A stretch of 64,000 nucleotides of DNA from an uncultured Pseudomonadota bacterium (lineage in GTDB: Bacteria > Myxococcota_A > UBA796 > GCA-2862545): the NCBI GenBank assembly GCA_913061235.1, contig CAJXTB010000015.1:1-64000 (forward strand). The letters run 5' to 3'. Shown in pieces: positions 26,855 to 35,937 of this stretch. A program made the translations under genes and the position numbers. The notes beneath the pieces are model-generated. The model did no database searches. It was given only the letters and a program-made list of their open reading frames with translations, and was not told where the DNA came from. Position 1 is the first letter of the stretch; each line of letters starts with the position of its first letter.

Positions 26855-26894
26855 GCCGACACGGGTTAACCGGACGGCCAACTCCGGAGGCGCC

Positions 26895-29021
26895 ATGCGC
26901 TCTGTTCTTCTCGCCGTCGCACTCCTCGCTGGGTGCCCCAAGTCCGTCACACCCGAGTCCATCCCGGAGGCCCCAATGCAGGCTGAATCCCCGAACCCGC
27001 TTCTTCAAGAGTGGACCGGTCCACACGGCGGCGTCCCACCGTTCGCCGGTATCGAGACCGCACACTTCAAGCCCGCGCTCATGGCAGCAACCGACGAGAT
27101 GATGGCCGAGATCGACGCTATCGCTGACAACACCGAGCCAGCCACCTTCGAGAACACCATCGCGGCACTCGACCTGTCCGGCGAGACCTTCTCCCACGTG
27201 CGCACCGTCTACGGCGTGTACGGCGGCACAATGAGCGACGACGAACTGCGTGGCGTTCAGCGTGAAATGGCGCCTGTCCTGGCCGGTATCTGGGACAAGA
27301 TCACCAGCAATCGCGCCTTGTTCGAACGCATTGACGCCATCTACACCGGTGACATCTACGCCACGCTCAGCCCCGAGCAGCAGCGCCTCACCTGGGACAC
27401 ACACAACTCCTTTGTGAAGTCTGGTGCCAAGCTGGGAGACACCGAAAAGGCCCGCTTGGCTGAAGTCAACCAAGAGCTGGCAACGCTGTACACCACGTTC
27501 AGCCAGAACCTGCTTCACGACGAAGAGCTGGTCACCCCGTTCACAGAAGCCGACCTTGAAGGACTGTCCGACGGCTACATCACCGCCGCCAAGGCTGCTG
27601 CTGAAGAACGCGAGCTAGACGGCTACGTCGTGGTCAATACGCGTAGCTCCGTCGACCCGTTCCTCACCATGAGCACCAACCGCGACCTTCGCGAGACGGT
27701 GTGGCGTCGGTTCACCGACCGCGGCGACAACGCTGACGAGTACGACAACAACGCACTCATCCCGCAGATCTTGACCCTGCGTCGGGAACGCGCCCAGCTG
27801 CTTGGCTACGAGACCCACGCACATTGGCGTCTGGTCGATGCCATGGCTGGTAATCCAGACAACGCCATGGCGTTGATGATGGACGTGTGGCCCGCCGCCG
27901 TGGCTCGTGTTGGCGAAGAAGTGGCCGACATGCAAGCGATTGCAGACGCTGAAGGTGCCGATCTGACCATTGAGGCGTGGGACTACCACTTCTACCAAGA
28001 GAAGGTTCGTAAGGACCGGTACGACCTCGATGAAGCTGAGATCACGCCGTACATGGACATGGAGCGCCTTCGCGAAGGCATGATGTGGGCCAGCAACCAG
28101 CTGTATGGTCTGCAGTGGAACCAAGTCGAAGGTATCCCTGTCGTGCATCCTGACGTTCGCGTCTGGGAAGTCACCGACGCCGAAGGGGCGCATGTTGGCT
28201 TGTGGTACTTTGACCCCTACGCCCGCACTGGCAAGCGCAGCGGCGCCTGGATGAACGCCTACCGTCCACAAGCGGCGTACCCAGAGACCCAGACCATCTT
28301 GGTTAGCAACACCAGCAACTTCGTCAAAGCACCTGAAGGTGAGCCCACTCTCATCTCCTGGGACGACGCCAACACGCTGTTCCACGAGTTCGGCCACGCC
28401 CTGCACGGCCTGCTCTCCGACGTGACCTACAGCGGCTTGTCCGGCACCAACGTGGCCCGCGACTTCGTTGAATACCCAAGCCAGCTCAATGAGCACTGGC
28501 TCGGCACCCCCGAGATGCTCGAACAGTTCGCTCTGCATGCAGAGACCGGCGAGGCCATGCCCGCAGAACTGCTGGAGAAGATCGAGCGCGCAGCCACCTT
28601 CAACCAGGGCTTCGGCACAACCGAGTACCTAGCCAGCGCCCTTGTCGACATGAAGCTACACCTGCTCGAAGACCCGAACATTGACGTAGACACCTGGGAA
28701 CGCGAGACCCTGACCGAGTTGGGCATGCCTGCACAGCTCGTCATGCGCCACCGCACGCCGCAGTTCGCGCACGTGTTCAGCGGAGACGGCTACAGCGCCG
28801 GCTACTACAGCTACTTGTGGTCCGACACGCTGACAGCAGACACCGCCGAGGCGTTTGTTGAAGCGGGCTCCATGTACGACCAAGCAACGGCACAGCGCCT
28901 ACGCGACACGGTTCTGTCTGTTGGCAACACCGTCGACTCTGCACAAGCCTTCCGCAACTTCCGCGGACGTGACGTAGACACCAGTGCACTGCTTCGCTCA
29001 CGCGGCTTTCCCGTCGAGTAG
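26895..29021 (+). CDS. M3-family oligopeptidase (peptidyl-dipeptidase Dcp-like) lipoprotein
   Basis: The start is ATG 26895 behind GGAGG. A lipoprotein signal (LLAVALLAGC) puts the enzyme outside the inner membrane. The zinc site HEFGHALHGLLS lies at about residue 497, and GPHGGVPPF and LSGTNVARDFVEYPSQLNEHW are typical of the Dcp/OpdA group. The length (708 aa) is normal for the family. It cleaves short peptides, releasing dipeptides from the C-terminus in Dcp relatives. An exported copy fits a lifestyle that digests peptide outside the cytoplasm, with the S8 and M23 enzymes in this window. Confidence 0.9.
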   Translation: MRSVLLAVALLAGCPKSVTPESIPEAPMQAESPNPLLQEWTGPHGGVPPFAGIETAHFKPALMAATDEMMAEIDAIADNTEPATFENTIAALDLSGETFSHVRTVYGVYGGTMSDDELRGVQREMAPVLAGIWDKITSNRALFERIDAIYTGDIYATLSPEQQRLTWDTHNSFVKSGAKLGDTEKARLAEVNQELATLYTTFSQNLLHDEELVTPFTEADLEGLSDGYITAAKAAAEERELDGYVVVNTRSSVDPFLTMSTNRDLRETVWRRFTDRGDNADEYDNNALIPQILTLRRERAQLLGYETHAHWRLVDAMAGNPDNAMALMMDVWPAAVARVGEEVADMQAIADAEGADLTIEAWDYHFYQEKVRKDRYDLDEAEITPYMDMERLREGMMWASNQLYGLQWNQVEGIPVVHPDVRVWEVTDAEGAHVGLWYFDPYARTGKRSGAWMNAYRPQAAYPETQTILVSNTSNFVKAPEGEPTLISWDDANTLFHEFGHALHGLLSDVTYSGLSGTNVARDFVEYPSQLNEHWLGTPEMLEQFALHAETGEAMPAELLEKIERAATFNQGFGTTEYLASALVDMKLHLLEDPNIDVDTWERETLTELGMPAQLVMRHRTPQFAHVFSGDGYSAGYYSYLWSDTLTADTAEAFVEAGSMYDQATAQRLRDTVLSVGNTVDSAQAFRNFRGRDVDTSALLRSRGFPVE

Positions 29022-29057
29022 CCCGCTAGTTTTGCCCGGCGGACGACCCCAATTTCG

Positions 29058-29441
29058 GTGAATGACAGCGACATGTCACCAACCGTAATAGGCGTTCGTC
29101 CGCTGGAGGTCCTCGTGGAAGAGAAGTCCCTGAATCCATTGTCCGTTGTTTCGTTGGTATCCGGCATTCTGGCCCTGCTTTCGAACATCCCCTGCTGTTG
29201 CGTCGGCACATGTACGCCATTGCTCAGCTTTTTAGTCGGCATTGTGATTGTGTTTCTGGGCGTCGTGGCCATCGCCACTGGGTTCATCGCGAACTCCCAG
29301 AAAGAAGACGGGGAATCCGAACCCTTGGCTCTCGCTGGTATCGCTCTCGGTGGTGTCGCAATTGCGATCAGTCTCGTGTTCGCTGTCCTGGCGTTCGGAG
29401 GGATGGCACTCGCCTTTGTTGTGGCCATTCTCAACGGGTAG
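29058..29441 (+). CDS. Small membrane protein (DUF4190-like)
   Basis: 127 residues with two or three hydrophobic segments (VVSLVSGILALLSNIPCCCVGTC; LLSFLVGIVIVFLGVVAIATG; ALAGIALGGVAIAISLVFAVLA). The middle pattern, in which a Gly-rich segment is followed by a short charged loop and another Gly-rich segment, is typical of DUF4190 proteins. A Cys-cluster CCCVGTC stands in the first loop. The function of the family is unknown. Same strand as, and 9 bases from, the HAD gene downstream. Confidence 0.6.
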   Translation: MNDSDMSPTVIGVRPLEVLVEEKSLNPLSVVSLVSGILALLSNIPCCCVGTCTPLLSFLVGIVIVFLGVVAIATGFIANSQKEDGESEPLALAGIALGGVAIAISLVFAVLAFGGMALAFVVAILNG

Positions 29442-29450
29442 CGGATTCGC

Positions 29451-30050
29451 ATGACGACTCGCCTACTCGACAAGTCATCATGGATTTTCGACATGGACGG
29501 CACACTCACTGTGCCGGGCCATGACTTCGCTGGTTTCAAACGCGACCACGGCATTGCCGAGTCGCAAGACCTGCTGTCTGCGGCCAACGAGCGTTCAGCC
29601 GCAGGACGTGCTGCCTTGCTCACAGCGATTTCCGAGTGGGAAGCCGAAGTGGCCAGCTTGGCCGTCGCCCAAGACGACGCTCGCGTTCTGCTACACGCGC
29701 TGCAGGAGCGCGGCTGCAACCTCGGCGTGGTGACTCGAAACACCCGCGAGCACGCCCTGACCACGCTCAAAGCCAGCGACCTACTGTCGTTCTTCCCCGA
29801 TGAACGCGTCATCCTGGGCCGCGACTGCGCCCCAGCAAAGCCCCAGCCAGACGCACTGCTGATGGTGCTCGAGCAGTGGAACGTGCCCGCTGCAGACGCG
29901 GTCATGGTCGGTGATTGGGTACACGATGTTCGCGCAGGCCGACTGGCAGGGTGCACCACAGTACTCATTGAGCGTACCGTCAAAGCACGCCCCGAGTGGT
30001 TGCCGCACTGCGACCACGTGATTGACGACCTACGCGCTCTCATCGCGTGA
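29451..30050 (+). CDS. HAD-superfamily phosphatase
   Basis: 199 residues. Motif I is IFDMDGTLTVPGHDF (catalytic DxD), motif II is in LGVVTRNTREHALTTL, motif III Lys in CAPAKPQPD, motif IV in AVMVGDWVHDVRAGRLAG. A helical cap lies between motifs I and II (type IA HAD, phosphoglycolate-phosphatase-like). It probably dephosphorylates a small phosphometabolite; the substrate is unknown. Follows the small membrane protein closely and ends just before a strong terminator. Confidence 0.85.
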   Translation: MTTRLLDKSSWIFDMDGTLTVPGHDFAGFKRDHGIAESQDLLSAANERSAAGRAALLTAISEWEAEVASLAVAQDDARVLLHALQERGCNLGVVTRNTREHALTTLKASDLLSFFPDERVILGRDCAPAKPQPDALLMVLEQWNVPAADAVMVGDWVHDVRAGRLAGCTTVLIERTVKARPEWLPHCDHVIDDLRALIA

Positions 30051-30067
30051 GCGGGCGTCCCTAAACA

Positions 30068-30101
30068 ATCGGCCGCTCCCCACATGTGGAGAGCGGCCGA
30101 T
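30068..30101. terminator. Bidirectional hairpin terminator
   Basis: A perfect 11-bp inverted repeat, ATCGGCCGCTC and GAGCGGCCGAT, surrounds a 12-base loop that contains the palindrome CCACATGTGG, so the hairpin could extend further. It is located between the convergent HAD gene (+) and speA (-), with AAACA on the left and TGTCGTTT on the right. It would stop transcription from both sides. Confidence 0.8.
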
Positions 30102-30121
30102 GTCGTTTCAGGGTGTGAGAA

Positions 30122-32017
30122 CTAGTGGCCTAGGTAGGTGTAGCCGTCGAGGCCTTCACGGTAGAATGCGAGCAGCTTTGCCGCCTGCTTCTTGCCTAGG
30201 ATGCCGTTGCGGATGGCGCGCTCGCTCGACGTACGAATGCGCTGGACAAGGTCCTTGCGGTCGTACTGCACGTACCCGGTCACGTCTTCCACAGTGTCGC
30301 CTTCAATGACTAGGTCAAAGTTGACGTGTCCGTCGTCGCCCACCGACAGATGAACAGCATTTGTGTCTCCGAAGAGGTTGTGCATGTCACCCAGAATTTC
30401 CTGGTAGGCACCGACAAGAGCCATGGCCAACACGTAGGGCTTGCCCTTCTTGAGTGGGTGAAGCTCTAAGACCTTCTTGACATCTCGGCGGTCGACGAAG
30501 CGCGAAATCTTACCGTCCGAGTCACAGGTCAAGTCCGCAATAATGCCGCGACGCACGGGTTCTTCACCCAGACGATGTATCGGGACAATCGGGAACAGCT
30601 GGTCAATGGCCCACGCATCTGGCGCGGACTGGAACACCGAGAAGTTGGCGTAGTAAGTGTCCGCGAGCGCTGGCTCTAGGCTGTTCAGCTCATCTGGGAC
30701 GTAGCTCTGCTCACGAACAATATTGCGCAGTCGACCGAGAATCTGCCAAAAGAGGCGGTCTACCTGGGCAAGCTCGACCAGGCTCAGCACGCCCAGCTCA
30801 AACGACTGCTTGGCACGGATGCGCGCATCTTGCGCATCATGCCAGGCCTCTTGGTAGTTTCGACTCGTCAGGCCGTCGTACACATCACGCATCTCCACGA
30901 GCAGCTCGGGGGAGTTCGCGTCGACAGACATGGGCTCGCCGTCCGTCGGCAGAGTCTCCACCCCCAGCACGTCGAACAGCAAGACTGAGCAGTGGGCAAC
31001 GGTCGCACGGCCGGACTCAGTGACGATGTCCGGATGCGGGACGTTCGCGCCATCACACGCGGCTGCCACCTGCATGACGACGTCAGCGGCGTACTCTTCT
31101 TCGGTGTAGTTGCGTGAACTCTCAAAGGTGGTGCGACTGCCGTCGTAGTCAATGCCAATGCCGCCACCGACGTCCATCATGCCCATTGGGGCACCCATGG
31201 AGACGAGCTCGACGTACAGCCGGGTGGCTTCGCGAAGCGCGCGCTTGAACGTCCGAATCGACGTGACCTGGGAGCCAATGTGGAAGTGCAGCAACGACAG
31301 ACACTCCAGTCGGTCCATCTCGCGTAGCTTCTCAACGAGCTCCACAATGCCGAGCGCTGACAGACCGAACTTCGCGCGGTCTCCAGCAGACGCCTGCCAG
31401 CGCCCCTTACCTGGGCTGGATAGCTTTGCGCGAACGCCAATCTTCGGCGTAATCTTCAAGCGGTCGGCAACCGCCATGATGGCGTCTACCTCGGACAGCT
31501 TCTCCACCACAATGACAGTCTCACGGCCCAACGTGCTGGCCATGAGTGCGGTCTCGATGTACCGCCGGTCTTTGTAGCCATTGCAGATGATGAGGCCCTC
31601 AGGGTCGTCCATCATGGCCATGGCCACGAGCAACTCTGGCTTGCTGCCCGCTTCTAGACCCACGTGGTGACGTCGCCCAACACGGAGCAGGTCTTCAACC
31701 ACCTGGCGCTGCTGGTTGACCTTGATGGGGTACACGCCGCGGTAGCGTCCGCGGTAGTTGTTCTCTTCGATGGCCTTGCCAAAGACCGACCACATCAGGT
31801 CTAGGCGGCCTTCGACAACCTGCGGCAAGCGCAACAGGACCGGAAGTTCAACACCACGCTCGGTCAGCTCAGTGACCACGTTGTACAGGTCCACCTTGCC
31901 CTTGCCTTCACCGGCAGGCGTCATGACTAGGTGTCCAGCCTTGTTCGCCTCGAACAAGCCCTTTCCCCAGAATGGGATGCCGTACAGCTCCGCACTGTCT
32001 TCAATCGTCCATGCCAT
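30122..32017 (-). CDS. speA: Biosynthetic arginine decarboxylase
   Basis: 631 residues, the standard length for SpeA. Visible signatures are YRGVYPIKVNQQRQVVEDLL (PLP Lys region), KPELLVAMAM, LICNGYKDRRYIETAL, LLHFHIGSQV, MMDVGGGIGIDYDGSRT and TESGRATVAHCSVL. It converts arginine to agmatine in the cytoplasm, the first step of the agmatine route to putrescine. It is the last gene of a three-gene operon after the DHS-like enzyme (3-base gap) and agmatinase, and ends before the hairpin at 30068. Confidence 0.95.
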   Translation of the reverse strand: MAWTIEDSAELYGIPFWGKGLFEANKAGHLVMTPAGEGKGKVDLYNVVTELTERGVELPVLLRLPQVVEGRLDLMWSVFGKAIEENNYRGRYRGVYPIKVNQQRQVVEDLLRVGRRHHVGLEAGSKPELLVAMAMMDDPEGLIICNGYKDRRYIETALMASTLGRETVIVVEKLSEVDAIMAVADRLKITPKIGVRAKLSSPGKGRWQASAGDRAKFGLSALGIVELVEKLREMDRLECLSLLHFHIGSQVTSIRTFKRALREATRLYVELVSMGAPMGMMDVGGGIGIDYDGSRTTFESSRNYTEEEYAADVVMQVAAACDGANVPHPDIVTESGRATVAHCSVLLFDVLGVETLPTDGEPMSVDANSPELLVEMRDVYDGLTSRNYQEAWHDAQDARIRAKQSFELGVLSLVELAQVDRLFWQILGRLRNIVREQSYVPDELNSLEPALADTYYANFSVFQSAPDAWAIDQLFPIVPIHRLGEEPVRRGIIADLTCDSDGKISRFVDRRDVKKVLELHPLKKGKPYVLAMALVGAYQEILGDMHNLFGDTNAVHLSVGDDGHVNFDLVIEGDTVEDVTGYVQYDRKDLVQRIRTSSERAIRNGILGKKQAAKLLAFYREGLDGYTYLGH

Positions 32018-32020
32018 GGC

Positions 32021-32995
32021 TTAGTCCTTCAACAAGTAAGCAAAGATGAGAGGAGCCACGATGGTGGCATCGGACTCAATCATGAACTTGGGCGTGTCGA
32101 TATCGAGCTTGCCCCATGTGATTTTCTCATTGGGCGGTGCGCCCGAGTAGCCGCCGTAGCTCGTAACCGCGTCACTGATCTGGCAGAAGTAGCCCCAGAA
32201 CGGGGTCTTCTCAAACTCTAGGTCCTGAATGAGCGCAGGAACCGCACAGATAGCGAAGTCACCAGCGATACCCCCACCCACTTGGAAGAAGCCCACGCTG
32301 GGTGCGTCGCCCAGGTCGTTGGTCTGCGCTTGGTACCACTTCATGAGGTGCACCAACTGCTCGGTTCCAGTCATTGTGGCGCGGTGATGAGGCAGGTCCC
32401 CACGGTAGCAAGCAGCGGCGAACATGTTGCCTGTGGTGCTGTCTTCCCAGCCCGGCGTGTAGATGGGGATGTTTTTCTCCATCGCCGCCAAAAGCCAGCT
32501 ATCTTCCGGCACTTCAAAGTGTTCAATGACCGTCGGGTCACGCAGGACCGCCAGCATGTGCTCACTGGGCAAGTACGAGCGCCCCTCTTCCGACGCCGCC
32601 TTCCAGCGCTCCAGCAGCTGACGCTCCATGTGACGCATGACCGTTTCTGGAATGCAGCTATCGGTCACCCGGTTCATGCCGCGCTCGTACAGGGCCACTT
32701 CGTCTTCCGCGGACAGCGCACGCCAGTTGGTAATCTCTTCGTACTCACTGCCGGCAAGCAGCGTAAACGCGTCTTCTTCGAGGTTTGCACCTGTACAGCT
32801 GATGCCGTGCACCAGGTCTGCGCGAATCGCCCGCGCCAAGATACGGCCAATGCGTGCGGTGCTCATGGCGCCCGCCAAGGTCACGAACATCTTTCCACCG
32901 GCGGCAATGTGCGCCTCATACCCACGAGCAGCACGACGGACCTCGCGCGAGTTGTAGTGGTGATAGTGCGTGTCGATAAACGTGCGAACGTCCAT
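32021..32995 (-). CDS. Deoxyhypusine synthase-like enzyme
   Basis: The start is ATG 32995 with AGGAG upstream. 324 residues with DHS-family motifs: MFVTLAGAMSTARIG, LVHGISCTGANLEED, ITNWRALSAEDE, IYTPGWEDSTTGN and ITWGKLDIDTPKFMIESDATIVAPL. The WGK Lys corresponds to the catalytic Lys of deoxyhypusine synthase. Bacteria lack eIF5A, so bacterial DHS-like proteins are thought to make or modify polyamines (homospermidine or another aminobutyl transfer). It lies between agmatinase and SpeA in one operon, which supports a polyamine product from putrescine. The exact product is not known from sequence. Confidence 0.85.
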   Translation of the reverse strand: MDVRTFIDTHYHHYNSREVRRAARGYEAHIAAGGKMFVTLAGAMSTARIGRILARAIRADLVHGISCTGANLEEDAFTLLAGSEYEEITNWRALSAEDEVALYERGMNRVTDSCIPETVMRHMERQLLERWKAASEEGRSYLPSEHMLAVLRDPTVIEHFEVPEDSWLLAAMEKNIPIYTPGWEDSTTGNMFAAACYRGDLPHHRATMTGTEQLVHLMKWYQAQTNDLGDAPSVGFFQVGGGIAGDFAICAVPALIQDLEFEKTPFWGYFCQISDAVTSYGGYSGAPPNEKITWGKLDIDTPKFMIESDATIVAPLIFAYLLKD

Positions 32996-33003
32996 GGGAA
33001 CTC

Positions 33004-34020
33004 CTACGACGGGCGCTGGGACACAATCGCCCAGCCCGTGAGTTTGTACAGCAAACGAGCGCCAATCATGGCGTCCCACTCTTGATGTCCGACCTCACAC
33101 AGGTCCACACCAACAATGCGACGGCCAGAGCGGCCCAGACGAGACAACAACACAAGCGCCTCACGCCACGACAAGCCGCCGGGCACGGGGGTTCCAGTGT
33201 TTGGACACAGTGCGGGGTCGAGTCCGTCAATGTCGAACGAAACCCAGACATCCTGCGGCAACGGAGCAATCATCTGGTCAACGAGAGCGGCGTACGCAGT
33301 GCCTTCGGCCAGAGCATCCGCCATGCGAATGTCTGTCCACAGATGCAGCCGTGGCTCGGTCTGAGTCCGCGCCAATTCACGGTGTCCGAGGTCGCGAATG
33401 CCGACCTGCACAATGTTCCCGACGTCACACTGGTCCAGGACATTGTGAAAGATGGAGGCGTGCGAGTATGCGAAGCCTTCGTAGGCCTCACGAAGGTCTG
33501 CGTGGGCGTCGACGTGTAGAACACCCAAGCCGGGATGGGCTTGAGCAGCGGCGCGAATGGCGCCTAGAGGGACGGAGTGGTCTCCTCCCAGAATGGCCGG
33601 GATGTGCCCCTCGGAGAGAGCTCTCGCTGTCCACGCAGCAACCAGCTCGGTCACTCGAGCGCCGGCATCGTCGACCTCGGCGAGTGCCTGAACGAGGGCC
33701 AGCTCGTCGGGCGAGTCGTCCAGCTCACGTACGCGACGGGCAGCCGCCGTAGCCGTGGTGTTGAGCGCGACAATCTCGGCCGGAGCTTCGACCATGACCA
33801 TCCCATCACGCCAGACCTCTCCAGTCTCTAGGTCGCACAGGTCCACCTGTTGGGACGCTTCGCGAACAGCATCGGGTCCACCCGCAGTCCCTTGGCGGTA
33901 GCTGGTCGTTGCTTCGAACGGCACCGGTAGCACCCAAACGCGTGCTTCTTCGGGCGTGTGCGGCAAGCCGTACAGTCCATCACCTGCTGCAGGCCCATCG
34001 GGATCGAACGTAGTGGACAT
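33004..34020 (-). CDS. speB: Agmatinase
   Basis: 338 residues. The ureohydrolase Mn2+ sites are present: GGDHSVPLG, HVDAHADLREAYEG (DAHxD) and SFDIDGLDPALCPNTGTPVPGG (DxD). It hydrolyses agmatine to putrescine and urea, so it follows the SpeA reaction. The start ATG is at 34020. The downstream DHS-like gene begins 8 bases after this stop. The operon order agmatinase, DHS-like, SpeA is a complete arginine-to-putrescine route plus a further polyamine step. Confidence 0.92.
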   Translation of the reverse strand: MSTTFDPDGPAAGDGLYGLPHTPEEARVWVLPVPFEATTSYRQGTAGGPDAVREASQQVDLCDLETGEVWRDGMVMVEAPAEIVALNTTATAAARRVRELDDSPDELALVQALAEVDDAGARVTELVAAWTARALSEGHIPAILGGDHSVPLGAIRAAAQAHPGLGVLHVDAHADLREAYEGFAYSHASIFHNVLDQCDVGNIVQVGIRDLGHRELARTQTEPRLHLWTDIRMADALAEGTAYAALVDQMIAPLPQDVWVSFDIDGLDPALCPNTGTPVPGGLSWREALVLLSRLGRSGRRIVGVDLCEVGHQEWDAMIGARLLYKLTGWAIVSQRPS

Positions 34021-34175
34021 GCCACCTCCGCGGAATCGCGGCGCCGCATATTCCCCGCCCCATCATGGGCAACTGCTTTGTTGCACGGATGACAGGAACT
34101 GGGGGCAGATGACGTCGTACACCTACACGTGGGGCCTAGGATCGCTCCGAGCAGCACCGCCGAAGTCACAATCGT

Positions 34176-34808
34176 CTACTGAAACCGCGAGGAGCCGACC
34201 ACGACCTTAGCAGGACGAAGAAGCCGACCGTTCTCGTCTTGCAAACCGGTCGAGACTACGGCGACGACAGCGTTGTTCGGCTGTGTCTCATCCAGCGCAA
34301 CCGCTTCAAACAGTGCGGGATCGAATCGGTCCCCCACACGACCAACCCGGGAGACCCCCACTGATCTCAACCGGTCGTCAAGCGCGTGCAGAACCGTGGT
34401 CAGTCCAACCGACGCCTCTGTCGTCGCCGAGCCAATGGCCCGAGCAACGTCGTCATAAGTATCTGCGACGACGGACAACAGGCGAGCACGCTCACGTGAG
34501 ACGGCTTGTTCTACCGTCGATGCGACGTTTCGCTGAAGCCGGGCAATGTCGTTGAGCAGTTCCTCTTCCCGCCCACTCCCAAGGGCCTTCGGCACCTGCG
34601 GCTCGGGCTCGAAGACAGGCGGGCTCTCCACAAACGGCTCGGTCTGTGCCTGCACCAGCGCCTGACGCAGCCGCTGGACTTCACCAATGAGGGTCTGGCG
34701 GTCTTGCGCCAAACCATCGCGTTCAGCAAGCAACCGCTCGACAGCCTGACGCGAGACGCCGCCCTGAGTGAGGCGAGACTGTTGGTGTCTGGAGACGGGA
34801 CGATGCAT
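34176..34808 (-). CDS. GrpE-like protein
   Basis: The start is ATG 34808 with GGAGG four bases upstream; 210 residues. An N-terminal basic segment is followed by coiled coil (RLLAERDGLAQDRQTLIGEV), a variable Pro/Glu linker, helices and a C-terminal GrpE-type beta domain (LRSVGVSRVGRVGDRFDPALFEAV, VVSTGLQDENGRLLRPAKVVVG). GrpE releases ADP from DnaK. This one is short, has a non-standard N-terminal half and has no dnaK or dnaJ beside it, so it is probably an accessory exchange factor. It follows a Tae4-type amidase gene (75-base gap, same strand), possibly by chance. Confidence 0.75.
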   Translation of the reverse strand: MHRPVSRHQQSRLTQGGVSRQAVERLLAERDGLAQDRQTLIGEVQRLRQALVQAQTEPFVESPPVFEPEPQVPKALGSGREEELLNDIARLQRNVASTVEQAVSRERARLLSVVADTYDDVARAIGSATTEASVGLTTVLHALDDRLRSVGVSRVGRVGDRFDPALFEAVALDETQPNNAVVAVVSTGLQDENGRLLRPAKVVVGSSRFQ

Positions 34809-34883
34809 GGGACCTCCTCGGTCATTCATGCATTCAACGTGCGCGCCCAATCCACGGGCGCAACCCCACCCCGTGTCCGTCGA

Positions 34884-35849
34884 CTACTTCACATACCAAA
34901 TGAGTACGCGCTGGGCAGCGTAGACGTCACCGTCCGAAAGCTGCTTACCATCGAAGATATCAACGTGTCCCGAGCCGCCGTAGCCACTCCAAGAACCGTC
35001 AGCGTCCTTCAGTTTCATCTTGTCAAAGCAGATGAAGCCCTTGCGTCCAGCGAGAGCACCTTCCACATCTGGGGTGGCCGCTTCGGCGTCCTTGCGCATG
35101 ATGTTGCGACCCTCTTCTGGGAACACCCGGTCAGGCTCTCCCATGTGGTGGTCGAGGTAGGCAATCATCTCTCGCGCGCTGACAATGATGCGGTCGGAGG
35201 TCGATTCCGTTTTAGGGTCCTTCGCTTTCGGAAGGTACAGACCACCATCGCGCATCTTGCCTAGGCCGGCAGCAATCGCCTTCTCTGGGGTAATGGCGTA
35301 CTCGCCACCCATACGGTTGAGCATGGTGCTCATGCGGACAGCACAGGTGTTTCCCCACTGGTCCCGTTCGTAGCCGAGCTCTTCGTTGAGGTCACCGCTG
35401 TCGGTGTTCTGCGATGAATCCTGCAGGTAGTTGTGGGGGTGAGCCTCCCACATCTCGTCGAACGCAGCATCACCCTGGGGCTTGCTGAACGACTTGCTGT
35501 TCATCTTCATCAGGTCCCACTGCACGCCGTCAACGTGGCCGGTCTCTGCCTTGCCGTTCTTCTTCTGCCAGCGCTTGACCGCACGCTCGGTACCGGGGCC
35601 GTAGTCGCCGTCTGCGCCGGTTCCGATCAGCTTCTGCATCTCTTCAACGACCTTGCCCTTCATGCCGCGCTGAATGGTAATGCCCTGGTCAAACCACTCT
35701 TGGGCAGTGCCATCGAGCTTTGTCGAGCCATTCAGAAGGTTGGCGAGGACTGAGTTGTCGGGTCCGGTCTCGGTCGTGACCTCAGTGGAGGTTCCCGTAG
35801 CGGTCGAGGTGGACGATTCAGCAGAGCGTTGGAGGCGACTTTGAGGCAT
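34884..35849 (-). CDS. Tae4-type peptidoglycan amidase with PG-binding domain
   Basis: 321 residues. Residues 1-40 are Ser/Thr-rich without a classical signal peptide. A PG_binding_1 domain (about 58-110; GMKGKVVEEMQKLIGTGADG, YGPGTERAVKRWQK) follows. Residues 125-321 match the Tae4 family of type VI amidase effectors: Cys169 in GNTCAVRMSTML, a loop GLYLPKA, and His295 in GSGHVDIFDG. Tae4 cuts the D-Glu-mDAP bond of peptidoglycan stems. Lack of a signal peptide fits delivery by a secretion machine (T6SS or contractile system). No candidate immunity gene lies beside it. Confidence 0.8.
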   Translation of the reverse strand: MPQSRLQRSAESSTSTATGTSTEVTTETGPDNSVLANLLNGSTKLDGTAQEWFDQGITIQRGMKGKVVEEMQKLIGTGADGDYGPGTERAVKRWQKKNGKAETGHVDGVQWDLMKMNSKSFSKPQGDAAFDEMWEAHPHNYLQDSSQNTDSGDLNEELGYERDQWGNTCAVRMSTMLNRMGGEYAITPEKAIAAGLGKMRDGGLYLPKAKDPKTESTSDRIIVSAREMIAYLDHHMGEPDRVFPEEGRNIMRKDAEAATPDVEGALAGRKGFICFDKMKLKDADGSWSGYGGSGHVDIFDGKQLSDGDVYAAQRVLIWYVK

Positions 35850-35937
35850 GGTCGAATCCCTTTTGGTGCGAGGAGTTGCGTTTCACGTATACGATCTTTG
35901 ACACGTTTGGGCGAGAGAATTCCACAGTGTCGCCGCG

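Noticed and set aside
28811-30085. 424-residue frame on the - strand across M3, DUF4190 and HAD genes
   Set aside because: It covers three well-supported genes on the opposite strand and has Arg/Ser/Thr composition typical of high-GC antisense frames.
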